DNA from: Anas platyrhynchos
Lineage: Eukaryota > Chordata > Aves > Anseriformes > Anatidae
NCBI RefSeq assembly: GCF_047663525.1
Contig: NC_092617.1
Coordinates: forward strand, 4,406,501 to 4,470,500
Length of the DNA: 64,000 nucleotides
Direction of reading: 5' to 3'
Shown here: positions 1-10,576 of the stretch, piece after piece
Layout of the letters: each line of letters starts with the position of its first letter
Numbering within the stretch: the stretch's first letter is position 1
Made by a program: the position numbers and the translations under genes
The notes under the pieces: generated by a model
The model's database searches: none
Told to the model about the DNA's origin: nothing
What the model saw: the letters and a program-made list of their open reading frames with translations, nothing else

Positions 1-362
1 CCCCAGGCAGCTGCTGCCATCTGGGCACAAGCTCTGTTGCCCAGGAGGCTCCCGTAGTGCAGGGGCTTGCAGATGGCAACGTAGCGGTCTTAGGCCATGA
101 CAGTGAGAAGGGAATACTCTGCTACAAACAAGAAAGCAACGAAAAAGAGTTGGGCAGCACATCCTTGATAGGAGATGGCCCTGTTGTCCCAGAGGGCATT
201 GGCCATGGCTTTGGGCAGAGTGGTGGAGATGCAGCCCAGGTCGAGGAGGGCGAGGTTGAGGAGGAAGAAGTACATGGGGGTGTGGAGGCGGTGGTGGCAG
301 GCTACGGCGCTGAGGATGAGGCCGTTGCCCAGGAGGGCAGCCAGGTAGATGCCCAGGAAGAG
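1..362 (-). pseudogene. OR1: olfactory receptor pseudogene (OR14-like), 5'-deleted, runs off the left edge
   Basis: Read on the minus strand this is the TM1-TM4 part of an OR14-like receptor: LHTPMYFFLLNLALLDLGC, the TM3 segment and CKPLHYGSLL are present, and the 3' part lies beyond base 1. Two lesions are visible. The tyrosine codon of the MAYDRY motif has become TAA at bases 90-92, giving MA*DRY. The coding homology also stops at base 362 and runs straight into sequence that in the OR6 paralogue lies about 355 bp further upstream (from about 56456). The start codon, the first ~28 codons and the candidate splice acceptor are therefore missing. A receptor cannot be made from this copy. Its upstream DNA belongs to the same class as OR4 and OR6. 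Confidence 0.93.
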
Positions 363-1017
363 CAGGGATATGGGGGAAACTCTAGTTCAGTCCACTGATC
401 AGGACATTGAAATTCGCAATGCTTTTTCAAACAATGCATCTCAATGCAGAACAGAGCTTCATATGCCACTGCTGAACACTGCTGTTCTCAGATGCCCTGT
501 GTCAGCCCTCTGTGACCTGCAGGACCAGCCCACTCAAGTGTTTCCCTGAGAAGAAACAGCAGACAGCTGAGAGCAGAGAACCCCCAGTCCAAGTGCAGCC
601 GGACAGAAACGTTACCTTGTCTGTGCGTTGTGAGCAAGTTCTCAGCTCTTCCCTCCTACTAGGAGGTCTAGACGTCCTTTCACTTATTGCACCTCATTGC
701 AGCTTCCCACAGACAGCCATCAGGACGCAAGGCCATGGTGTTAGCACAGAGGTATCTTCTCCTTGGGGCACCTGGATAACACAAGGATGCCACGAGAGAG
801 CTGCATCCTGCTGGAGAGCAGCCTAAAGACCAGGAGGATGCCCCACAGACAGAGCTGGATATCTGAAAGCTGGAGTGTCCCATATCCCAGCTGCACTCCT
901 GCAGGGTCTGGAGGAGGCTTGGCCACTCTGCTCGTGGCTGACCAGGGGTACCTGCTTTAGGGCACTCCACGGGGCTTCTGCCAGACTTCCTCACCTCGCA
1001 CTGCAACCCAGCAGGAC
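363..1017. repeat. Class-II OR upstream region, copy of OR1
   Basis: No gene is seen. The sequence aligns by eye with the DNA upstream of OR6 (56456-57075) and OR4 (about 36900-37400), including the shared stretches around 'agaagaaac...gctgagagcagagaac' and 'aacacaaggatgcca'. The remnant of the candidate 5'-exon donor found in OR6 is at about 430-446, but the GT is not kept. Confidence 0.7.
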
Positions 1018-2536
1018 TCTCAAAGCCTACTGCATTGCCCACTGCCCTCCCAGAAACAAGACCCAGCAGGAGACCCTTCCAGGACCTGCAGCTGCATGGC
1101 CCTGCAGCCAGACCCTTACCTTGTCAAGGGCTGTGCAGGTTTCTCCTGCAGGCAGCTCTCAGCATCCTCCCACTGCCAGCTGCCTCCAAGCCCTCTCTCC
1201 TTCTCTTCTCTCCCTGTGCCAGCTGCAGTCAGAGTCCCCATCCCTGCTGCGCTGGGACAGACAATTGAAGACATCTCTCCAGAAGTGCAAGTCAGAGGCA
1301 AGTTTCCTGCAGTGTCCCCCTGAGGGCCAGCACTGACACAGCCTGCCTTGGAGCTCGTTAGAGCAGAACCCTGGAGGCAGTGAGGACAAGGAGACAAAGG
1401 CAATGTGAAGGTGACACTGATGTGTAGGAAAACTGGATGTGTGTCACCAAGCACAAGGGTCAGGCCTTGAACGCAAGTGCCTGGGAAGGGGGATCCCTTC
1501 CCTTGACAGGTTGCTCAGTGCTCTTTGTGGGGCACTAGGACATGGGGATGTGCATGGCCAAGTGCAGGAGAATGGTACGAGCCCTGCCTGGTTCATGGGT
1601 GGGTGTGAGGAGGCAATGAGGCCCTGGTGTTTTCACAGTCAGCTGTCTCCTCATGGGCGTCACTGGCAGAGACAACAGCCATAGCCATGGACACAAAGAC
1701 CTGGGTCCTGCTAGGACTTTGAACCTTGCCATAGCCCTTGCTCCTCTCCAAACCAAGATGGCCTAGAGAATCCCAGACCTGTACCTCTTTACTGGTTAGT
1801 TGTAGACACTTGTCCGTGTGGTATCTCAGCAAACCTAAGCTGAGTCTAACTCAGATCTTCTTGGTGACCATGCTCCTCATGAGGCAGCTCTGTAGGAACC
1901 TGCCCTGGTTCCTAGTGAGCAGGCACCACAGCTTGCATGGCATCCCTCGTGGTGCCCAAGACCTCCTTGTCCTCTGTACTCAACAGTGTCCCAGTCTGCT
2001 CTGATGTGTGGGGTTACTCTCCCTCTCGTTCAGGACTGTGCTCTTCTCCTTGTAAATGTCTAGAGGTTTCTTTAGACAAAATCCTGCAGTTTCTCAAGCT
2101 CCCACCACACTGATGCACCGTTCTGTCAGCTGTTCCTGTCTGCAGTCAGACTGTTCAGCCTTCATGTGATTGTGCTGTCTCTGACAAGACAGCAGCATTG
2201 GGAGGTACAGGGGACACAGAATCACACACAGAACCACACAGAATGATCTTGGTTAGAAGAGACCTCAAGATCATCGAGTCCAACCTCTGACCTAACACTA
2301 ACAAGTCCTCCACTAAACCAACATTTGGATAATACAGGAGTAACCAGTTCAATGGAACTGCAACACAGTCACAGAAAGGTAGTGGGTGGAAGGCTGCCAG
2401 ATTCTACTTTTTCTGTTCTTCATTCTCATGCATGCTGTCAGTTTCTCTGCAGCTGTGTCCTAAAAGTTATGGGGCTGTGCAGGACAAAGTTAGAAGGTCC
2501 AAAGCCCAGCTGGAGCTTAATCAATCCATTCATGTA
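1018..2536 (+). repeat. R-mid cassette copy 1 (truncated by CR1)
   Basis: First of five + oriented copies of a locus-specific duplicated cassette. It begins with the R module (1018-1400, ending near the landmark 'gacaattgaagacatctctcc') and continues through the mid module, with landmarks 'gacaggttgctca' and 'gatggggatgtgcatggcc'. It is cut off at 2537, where the long CR1 begins. Short open frames occur but are not shared in a gene-like way. I do not recognise a family for R or mid. Confidence 0.75.
2217..2325 (-). mobile_element. CR1 LINE 3' end fragment
   Basis: Minus-oriented CR1 tail, with the sequence 'agacctcaagatcatcgagt' typical of the CR1 3' untranslated region and a degenerate terminal repeat. 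The same insertion occurs in cassette copy 4 at about 38774-38882. It is absent at the matching place in copies 2, 3 and 5 (about 17385, 31080 and 58335), so it marks copies 1 and 4 as sisters. Confidence 0.85.
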
Positions 2537-5500
2537 ATAGAATCATAGTATCATAGAATATCCTGAGTTGGAAGGGACCCTTAAGGATCATCAAGTCCAA
2601 CTCTTGACACCACACAGGTCTACCCAAAAGTTCAGACCACGTGACTAAGTGCACAGTCCAATCTCTTCTGAAATTCAGACAGGCTCGGTGCAGTGACCAC
2701 TTCCCTGGGGAGCCTGTTCCAGTGTGCAACCACTCTCTCTGTGAAGAACCCCCTCCTGATGTCAAGCCGAAATTTCCCCTGCCTCAGCTTAACCCCGTTC
2801 CCGCGGGTCCTGTCACTGGTGTTAATGGAGAAAAGGTCTCCTGCCTCTCGACACCCCCTTACGAGGAAGTTGTAGACTGCGATGAGGTCTCCCCTCAGCC
2901 TCCTCTTCTCCAGGCTGAACAGGCCCAGTGCCCTCAGCCGTTCCTCGTACGTCTTCCCTTCCAGGCCTTTCACCATCTTCGTAGCCCTCCTCTGGACACT
3001 CTCCAACAGTTTCATGTCCTTTTTATACTGTGGTGCCCAGAACTGCACAGAGTACTCAAGGTGAGGCCGCACCAGCGCAGAATAGAGCGGGACAATCACC
3101 TCCCTTGACCTACTAGCGATGCCGTGCTTGATGCACCCCAGGACACGGTTGGCCCTCCTGGCTACCAGGGCACACTGCTGGCTCATATTCAACTTGCTGT
3201 CTACCACCACCCCCAGATCCCTCTCTTCTAGGCTGCTCTCCAGCGTCTCATCGCCCAGTCTGTACGTGCAGCCAGGGTTTCCCCGTCCCAGGTGCAGGAC
3301 CCGGCACTTGCTCTTATTGAACTTCATGCGGTTGGTGATCGCCCAGCTCTCCAACCTATCCAGATCCCTCTGCAAGGCCTTTCCACCCTCATTCGAGTCC
3401 ACAACTCCTCCAAGTTTGGTGTCATCAGCAAACTTGCTCAAAATACCTTCTATTCCTACATCCAGATCGTTTATAAAAATATTGAAAAGGACCGGCCCTA
3501 AAATGGAGCCTTGAGGGACCCCACTGGTGACCGCCCGCCAGCCTGACGCAGCGCCATTCACCATAACCCTTTGGGCCCTGCCCGTTAGCCAATTGCTCAC
3601 CCATCGTATGATGTTTTTATTTAGCTGTATGGTGGACATTTTGTCCAGTAGGATCCTATGGGAAACTGTGTCAAAAGCCTTGCTGAAGTCCAAAAAAATC
3701 ACATCAGCTGGTTTCCCTTGGTCCACCATACGGGTGATCTTCTCATAAAAGGAAATCAGGTTAGTTAGGCAGGACCTACCCTTCACAAACCCATGCTGGC
3801 TGGGACCAATGACTGCTCTGTCCCCCAGGTGCACCTCAATAAATTCGAGAACCATCTTCTCCATGATTTTACCAGGCACTGATGTGAGACTGACAGGCCT
3901 GTAATTGCTAGGGTCTTCTTTCTGACCCTTCTTGAAAATCGGCACAACATTTGCCAGCTTCCAGTCTACCGGGACCTCTCCAGATTCCCAGGATCATTGA
4001 AAAATAATTGAGAGAGGTTCCGCGATGACGTCCGCCAGCTCTTTCAGCACCCGGGGATGAATCCCATCCGGACCCATGGACTTGTAGGGATCCAGGTGGA
4101 GTAGCAAATCCCGCACACGTTCAGGGTCGGTTGGGAGTTTGTCATCCCCACCGTCCCGGTCCTCTAGCTCAGGGCACCCTGGGTCCCGAAGCCCATCATC
4201 GGCATTGAAGACAGAGGCAAAGAAGGCGTTAAGCGTCTCTGCCTTGCCTATGTCATTGTCTGTGAGGAGACCTTCCCTATCGAGGAGTGGCCCTATGTAT
4301 TCTTTAGTTCTCCTTTTTCCATTCACATATCTAAAAATACCCTTTTTATTTTCTCTCACAGACACAGCCAGCTTCAACTCTAGGTGTGCTTTAGCCACAC
4401 AAATTTTCTCCCTACAAACACGAACAGCATCCCTGTATTCTTTCCAGGACACCTGGCCCTCCTTCCAGTAGCGAAACACTCTCTGTTTCTGCCTAATCTC
4501 CATTAGAATGTTCCTGGTCAGCCACACCGGCCTCCCGCTCCGCCTGCCTGACTTGCGATATTTAGGAATTACCTGATCTTGTGCTTCTAGGAGGCATCGC
4601 TTAAAGAATGACCAGCACTGGTGGACATCAAGGCCTTCAAGAGCAACTTCCCAGGGGACCTTGCTGACTAGTTCCCTGAGCAGCCTGAAGTCCGCCTTCC
4701 CCATATCTAGGGATGAGGTTTTGGTGGCACTTTTCCTTCTGTCACCGTAAATTTTGAACTCAACCACTTCATGGTCGCTATGAGCGAGGCGGCCACCAAT
4801 CACCACATCTCCCAGCAGGCCTTCTCTGTTTTCTAGCAACAGGTCTAGGAGGGCACCTTTCCTAGTTGGCTCCGTTAGCACCTGCACCAAGAAGTTATCA
4901 TCTAGGTGCTTCAGGAACCTCCTGGACTTGCTCGTGTCAGCCGTGTGGCACTCCCAGTTAACGTCTGGCAAGTTGAAGTCCCCCATAAGGACAAGGGGAG
5001 TTAATATCGAGGCCTCTCTTAGTTCTGTAAAGAATAAGTTATCGGCGCTATCGTCCTGGCCAGGCGGTCTGTAATAGACTCCCACAACGACATCCCCTTT
5101 ATTCGTTCGTCCCTTGATCCTTACCCAGAGGCTCTCAACTTTGCCATCGCCGACCTGAAGTTCCACACAGTCCAGCCCCTGCTTCACATACATCGCCACC
5201 CCACCACCTCGCCTACCCTGCCTGTCCCTCCTGAAGAGCCTGTAACCATCTATCTCAACACCCCAGTCACAGGACTCATCCCACCAGGTTTCGCTTATGC
5301 CGATGATGTCGTAGTTGCGGGACTGGGCCAGGACTTCTAGCTCATCCATTTTATTCCTCATACTGCATGCGTTCGTGTAGAAGCACTTCAGGTGCATCTC
5401 CTTACACTCAGCACCTTGTGGATCTGACCGAAGGACCTCACTGACACACAGCCCCTCTGATTCTAGCGTACCATCCCTTAGGTCTTCACCGGCGTGCCTG

Positions 5501-5537
5501 GTTTTAGCCCCTTCCCCCTTCGACTCTAGTTTAAAGC
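2537..5537 (-). mobile_element. Near-complete CR1 LINE, minus strand
   Basis: Non-LTR retrotransposon of the CR1 family. From its 5' side (5537) it holds an endonuclease-reverse transcriptase ORF, then a short 3' untranslated region (2631-2537) ending in the degenerate 'agaatcatag' tail repeats usual for CR1. It is inserted into the mid module of cassette copy 1, whose sequence stops at 2536. The 5' end meets another CR1 in opposite orientation at 5538-5565. It looks 5'-truncated only near the ORF2 start, because the reading frame stays open to about 5535 without an ATG before 5397. Confidence 0.95.
2632..5397 (-). pseudogene. CR1 ORF2 (endonuclease + reverse transcriptase), one in-frame stop
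   Basis: The first part (5397-3994) is an APE-type endonuclease: SETWWD with the catalytic Glu, GDFNLPDVNW and SDHE with the catalytic His. The second part (down to 2632) is the reverse transcriptase: [39 protein letters not shown] and the catalytic box FADDTKLGG, then the conserved C-terminal ALVRPHLEY region. The two parts are in the same frame. The only interruption is a TGA at 3996-3994, between GDP-like linker and RT, followed by 16 open codons before the next possible start. Total about 921 codons, near the usual full size for CR1 ORF2. No frameshift was found, so this is a young or recently active copy. Confidence 0.93.
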
Positions 5538-5565
5538 CCTATAAATATGAGCCTATAAATATGAG
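5538..5565. repeat. 14-bp perfect tandem duplication at a CR1-CR1 junction
   Basis: CCTATAAATATGAG occurs twice in a row (5538-5551 and 5552-5565), exactly where the 5' end of the minus CR1 meets the plus CR1. The second copy overlaps the start of the recognisable plus CR1 coding sequence (MSQQCA). Confidence 0.9.
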
Positions 5566-6564
5566 CCAGCAGTGTGCTCAGGTGGCCAAGAAGGCCAATG
5601 GCATCCTGGCTTGTATCAGAAACAGTGTGACCAGCAGGACTAGGGAGGTGATCGTCCCCCTGTACTCGGCTCTGGTGAGACCGCACCTCGAGTACTGTGT
5701 TCAGTTTTGGGCCCCTCGCTACAAGAAGGACACTGAGGCCCTGGAACATGTCCAGAGAAGGGCAACCAAACTCTTGAGGGTTCTGGAGCACAGGTCTTAT
5801 GAGGAGTGGCTGAGCGAACTGGGATTGTTTAGTCTGGAGAAGAAGAGGCTCAGGGGAACCCTCATTGCACTCTAGAACTTCTTGAAGAGAGGTTGATGTA
5901 AGGCGGGGGTCAGCCTCTTCTCTCAGATAACTAATGATAGGACTCGCAGAAATGGTCACAAGTTGTGCCTGGGGACGTTTAGATTAGATATCACGATAAC
6001 CTTTTTCTCTCACAGAATAGTCAGGCACCGGAATGGCCTGCCCGGGGAGGTGTTGGAGTCACCAACACTCGCAATGTTCAAGAAGGACATCGAGGTGCTT
6101 GAGCGGGTCCAGAGAAAGGTGACAAAGCTGGTGAAGGGCCTGGAGAACAAGTCCTGCGAGGAGCGGCTGAGGGAGCTGGGCTTGTTCAGCCTGGAGAAGA
6201 GGAGGCTCAGGGGCGACCTTATCGCTCTCTACACATACCTTAAAGGAGGCTGTAGTGAGGTGGGGGTTGGCCTGTTCTCCCAAGTGCCTGGTGACAGGAC
6301 GAGGGGGAATGGGCTTAAGCTGCAACAGGGGAATTTTAGGTTAGATGTTAGGAAGAACTACTTTACCGAAAGGGTTGTTAGACACTGGAACAGGCTGCCC
6401 AGGGAAGTGGTGGAGTCATCATCCCTGGAAGTCTTCAAAAGACGGTTAGATGTAGAGCTTAGGGAAATGGTTTAGTGGGGACTGTTAGCGTTAGGTCAGA
6501 GCTTGGACTCGATGATCTTGAGGTCTCTTCCAACCTAGAAATTCTGTGATTCTGTGATTCTGTG
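5552..6564 (+). mobile_element. Two CR1 3' ends joined head-to-tail
   Basis: 5552-6085 encodes the C-terminal part of CR1 ORF2 ([43 protein letters not shown]) up to a FRLDI...NGLP region. At about 6086 the sequence jumps back to an earlier part of the same domain (LERVQRK...[19 protein letters not shown]) and runs through the true C-terminus (stop at 6473-6475). It then continues into the CR1 3' untranslated region with three copies of 'attctgtg'. The same domain is therefore present twice. Each half carries stops or frameshifts, so it is not functional. Confidence 0.9.
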
Positions 6565-8440
6565 AAATAATATAAGCATCGGAAACCAAGTTGTCTCTAT
6601 CCCATGGTAAGCTACGAGGTATTGGAAATGATTTCAGCCATCATCTCAGTGAGCACATTGTCATCTGGCTGCTCCAGTGGGGGGAGAACAGGGCCAATAG
6701 CCTGGAATTAGAAGGCAGGGAAGCCAAGCAGCTGGGACCCTCCAGTAGGTGAGGGGTGATTGACAAAGCCGTTGCAAATGAGCACAAGGAAACTTAATCC
6801 TGTCAAGCATCAAGGAAAGGTCTCCCTTGAAGGAAGATCTTGTATGTCAACCAGGAAAGTGGACCACCATGCAGAGGGGTATCTGGTACCTGACGGAATT
6901 AGACATGCTGAAGGCGATTTGTAGAAACCTAGATAACAAACAGCTATCCAAAGATCCAGATGAAGTCAAGTGCACATGACCCATGGGGCAGGAGTTTGTA
7001 CAGAGCACACCATCATCATATGCCAACCCATGGGCAGTAATGACCTGGAAAGACCAAGAGGAACCCATGGTGGATGAATTGGCTAGCCAACTATGGCATT
7101 ACAAAGCAAGTCTCTCTTCTTCCCTATGGGCCTGTGTCTTGTCCAGAAAGAAACTTTTCCAAGAGGTCCAACAACTACAAGAGAATACGGCTTCCTCCCC
7201 ACCTGCACGAACCAATAGCTCAGCTATCAGATGTAAGCATCCCTCTGCTTAAGAAAGGTGACATAGTGGGTACATACCAGGTTCCATCCTGTGCTTTTGA
7301 CTGTGTGACCATGGAGAGGCCATGAGAAAATGGGATGCAAAAATCGACCTCCACCTTAGAGGCACGGATACATGAAGTGCAAGGAAAAATAGATTGTCAA
7401 AACGGGGTTCTTCTGAGACACTTGCTACTCCAATTTCTAGTGGGCAATCTTCCAAACAGAGTAAAGAATACTATGAGCAGGACTCGAGGGGCCCAGCCTC
7501 CACCCTGGGGGAGGGAGAGGACAATCAGGTATATTGGACTTTGAGGATTATTGGCCTGGCACATCAAACACAAAACTTAAGTATACAGGAGGCTGAAGTG
7601 AGTCTAACGGGGAAGGAGTGGCAAATGCAACCCATTGTGACTGGCCTGGAGGCTCTGTGTAACCTTGGCATAGACTGCTTCAGGAGATCCACAAGGGTAT
7701 TGGTGGGCTTTTGGCATAGCTGCCTTGGAGGTGGAGGACACCAAGCAGTTGTCTACCTTGCCCACTCTTTCACAGGACCCTTCTGCTGTGGAGGTGCTGA
7801 TGGCCAATGAGCAGCAGGTGCCAATCGCTACCACAACAGTGCGCCCGAGGCAATATTGCACTAAGAGAGACTCCCTGAGTCCCATCCATGAGCTGGTTCA
7901 TCGACTGGAGAGCCACGGAGTGATCAGCAACACTTGCTCACCCTACAATAGTCCCATATAGACAGTGCAAAATTCTAATGGGGAGTGGAAGATAACGGTG
8001 CACTTCTGTGGCTTGAATGAAGTCCCACCACCACTGAGTGCTGCTGTGCCAGGCATGCTAGAACTTCATTCAGTATGAACTGGAGTCAAAGGCAGCCAAG
8101 TGCTATGCCACAATTAATATTACTAATGCATTTTTCTCCATCCCTTTGGTGACAGTACGAAGGCCACACTTTGCTTTCACATGGAGGGGTGTCCTGTCCA
8201 CCTGGAATTGACTGCCCCAGGGCTGGAAGCACAGCCCTACTTTTGCCATGGGCTGATCCAGACTGTCCTGGAACACAGGGAAGCTCCTGAACACTTCCAA
8301 CATACTGATGCCCCATCACATGGGGCAACACAGCAGAAGTATTTGAGGAAGGGAAGCAAATGTTGCAAACCCTTCTGAAAACCTGTATTGCCCTATAACA
8401 AAGTAAGGTCAAGGGACCTGTACACGAGAGCCTAATGCAG
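6565..8440 (+). mobile_element. ERVL-like provirus remnant: gag, protease and RT fragments
   Basis: A decayed class-III-like retrovirus interior in + orientation. A gag-like stretch lies at 6983-7252. A protease-region stretch lies at about 7500-7720 (VYWTLRI; SLTGKEWQ). The start of reverse transcriptase is at 7725-7961 (IHELVHRLESHGVIS). After a stop and a frameshift, RT continues near 8100-8240 with ATINITNAFFSIPL and FAFTWRGV. Several stops and frameshifts make it non-coding. It leads into LTR-like sequence at 8440. Confidence 0.85.
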
Positions 8441-8713
8441 GCTGTCCAGGTTCTGTGGGACCCCTGCTTGGGGAAAGGTTGGGCATCGATCAGTGTGTGA
8501 TGAGCAATTGCACTGTTCATCACTTGCTTTATACATATAACAATAATAAAAATAAAGTTTATTATTATTTATTATTAGTATTGTTACTGTTATTCCTATC
8601 TCTTCATTTTCTGTCCTTTTACATTATCATTATTTCAACCCATTGTCTTTTTAGGGGTGGGTGTGAGCTAACATCTGTGTGGTGCTGAGGTGCCTGACAG
8701 GTTAAAGCACAAC
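8440..8713 (+). mobile_element. LTR 3' part of the ERVL-like element
   Basis: Shares with the minus-strand LTR at 61101-61695 the landmarks 'gatgagcaattgca', an AT-rich AAT/ATT tract, 'ctgtgtggtg' and a terminal '...ggttaaagcacaaca' ending in CA. A further relative is at about 44080-44314. The U3 start is not recognisable here. Confidence 0.75.
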
Positions 8714-8859
8714 ATCTTTGACAACCACAGTGTAAAAGCACAAATCACCCTTGTAAAAGTCATCCTTCCTGTGTTCAGAGAAGGGCAGTCAGTGATGACT
8801 TCGGGCTGCTTCAAACACCACACCCCAGCAAAGACCCTGCTGCTTTCAGGTGCTGTCAG

Positions 8860-9310
8860 CCCTGAGGCCTTGGGGACACCTCGAGGGAGCCCAACAGCAC
8901 AGAGCAAGAGATGCCATGGTCGGGTGCTGTGCTGCTGAGCTGGGCCGGGCTCCTGGGCCCAAGGGGAGCTCCTAGCAAGCGGGCAGCGCAGCAGAGAGAC
9001 AGCTGTGCCCAGGAGCAGCTCCTCTGCACAGCACAGCAGGGCTGGGGACTCTGACCGCAGCTGGCACACAGAGAGGAGAGAAGGAGAGAGGGCTTGGAGG
9101 CACTGAGGAGTGCAACAACAGAGGGCAGCGTGTGGCAGGACACATCTGCAGGCTCCTGACACCGTGAGGCTCTGGTAGCAGGGCACTGCAGGTGGGGTTG
9201 CCAGAGGGGTCTTCTACACCTGGCACATCCGATGGCTGATAGCATCTGGCAGGTTGGGTCTCTCTGTTTCTCCAGAAAGGAGTAGAAAACGCTTTAGAGA
9301 TTGGCATTTA
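8860..9310 (-). repeat. R module, inverted copy upstream of OR2
   Basis: Reverse-oriented copy of the R module, with landmarks 'gctgctcctgggcacagctgtc' read on the minus strand. It sits about 1.3 kb before OR2, matching the place of R before OR3 (29720-30200) and OR5 (44520-44940). A 110-codon frame (9307-8972) is partly kept in these copies. The frame in the OR5 copy has changed, so I do not call a gene. Confidence 0.75.
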
Positions 9311-9659
9311 TGATTGTATATTTCAAGAGGAAGATCAAGGCAGGGGCTACCTGAAAGGCAAGACTTGTTCTGTAGCCTGTGCTTGCAGATACCTGCGGTA
9401 GAGTGGAGGCTGGTTTCATGGTAATAAGTGGTCAGGTTTGTACAGCAGACTGAGTCTGCTAGAGCATTGCAATGAGGGATCAATATTTCATCAATGAACT
9501 TCTTGAAGTCTCTTCCCACTCCTCAGCCGACAGACTGCACCAACATCATCATTGTGGTCTTCTCAGGTTTTTTCCTAGCTTATATTTAGGAGCTGCAAAC
9601 CCTCCAGTGCCCAGTGCCCTGTCTTTTGGAGGTCTCTGCTGGCTTGAGGTGAGCACAGA
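9311..9659. repeat. Class-I OR upstream spacer
   Basis: No gene is seen. The segment matches 29325-29690 in inverse orientation upstream of OR3, with near-identity around 'caggcaagacttgttctgtagcc', and more weakly 44940-45240 upstream of OR5. It is part of the shared class-I layout. Confidence 0.7.
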
Positions 9660-10000
9660 TCACCTGCACTGAGCATGAGCTGCCTCCTCTGCAGCCAGAG
9701 CTGCAGCACAGGAGGGTCTGCTGAGTGTCCATCTGTCCCTCCCTGGCCTTGCCTCCCCTGGCAGCAGCACGCTGGCATTCCTCCTGGCTTCTCCAGCTGA
9801 CCGTGCTGCTGCTGGTCTTGTTCCCAGGATTGCTGGGGATGGGGGTTTCACATGCCCATGGGGTGAGCCCTCGGTGTGCTTGGGGGAAGGGGAGTAAGGA
9901 GACAGGGTGAGGGGTTTGGAGATGGGCACTTTGTGCCTGGATTCCTCTGCTCTCAGCAGTGTTCAGGTTCTTCTCAGATCAGTCTCTGAGTGCAACTTTC
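9660..10000 (+). promoter_or_regulatory. T module of OR2: candidate non-coding 5' exon region with splice donor
   Basis: GC-rich segment repeated upstream of OR3 (29310-28960, minus) and OR5 (45390-45690). In all three it contains GTGAGC in the gene's direction (here 9863-9868), a possible 5' splice site. It would pair with the acceptor just before the OR ATG, giving an intron of about 0.7 kb. The segment before the donor reads through a hydrophobic run (LLQLTVLLLVLFPG) in all three copies, though the frame leading into it is not fully kept in OR5. Exon and promoter status are inference. Confidence 0.5.
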
Positions 10001-10554
10001 CTGCAACACTCACAGGGTGGGTGAGACCAGCACTGATGAACAGATTGTCTGTTCTCACTAAAGGACACTGCACTATAGGGCCAGTCCCTTTTTCTTTGAG
10101 GATCCACAATATTTATCCTTATGTGCTGGAGAAGTGCCCAGGACTTCTGTTTTAGAAAAACTCAGCCAGTGTGGTAGGTTAGTAACAACAAAAATTCTAA
10201 CCCTATAAAATAAAAATTTATATATATATATATATATATATGCTCTGAAGTTGGGTAACCTGAGAGCAACACTGGGGCAAAGTTCTTTAATATCAGCAGT
10301 GAAGAGAGTCTGAGATTACCACATGTTCCTCCTTAGCTCTGGCTTTTGGACATAACTGACTCTTCCATTGCCCACAGAGGAGTCCCCTGCTCCCAGGGAT
10401 ACCCTCAGGCATCAGGAAGAATGCATAAAAGTGACCTGCCAAATGTCTTCCTGGAAATGGACAATTTTCTGGAGATTCTAAATGAGAAATGGGATGAGTT
10501 TTTCTCTGATAAGTCTGTAGTACATTACTACTGTTCTTTCTCCTCTTTGTTCAG
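10001..10554 (+). other. OR2 leader intron candidate, with TA microsatellite and splice acceptor
   Basis: Sequence between the T module and OR2. It has a (TA)n tract at about 10217-10241 and ends in a pyrimidine-rich stretch followed by TTCAG at 10550-10554, a good 3' splice site. The long open frame that extends upstream of the OR (from 10346) crosses this acceptor and is probably not translated. Confidence 0.55.
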
Positions 10555-10576
10555 GATCACATCCCCAAAAAAGAAG

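Noticed and set aside
10346..10576. 77-codon N-terminal extension of OR2, and the extensions of OR4 (43 codons) and OR5 (35 codons)
   Set aside because: Not similar to each other, they cross the conserved splice acceptor, and OR3 and OR6 lack them.
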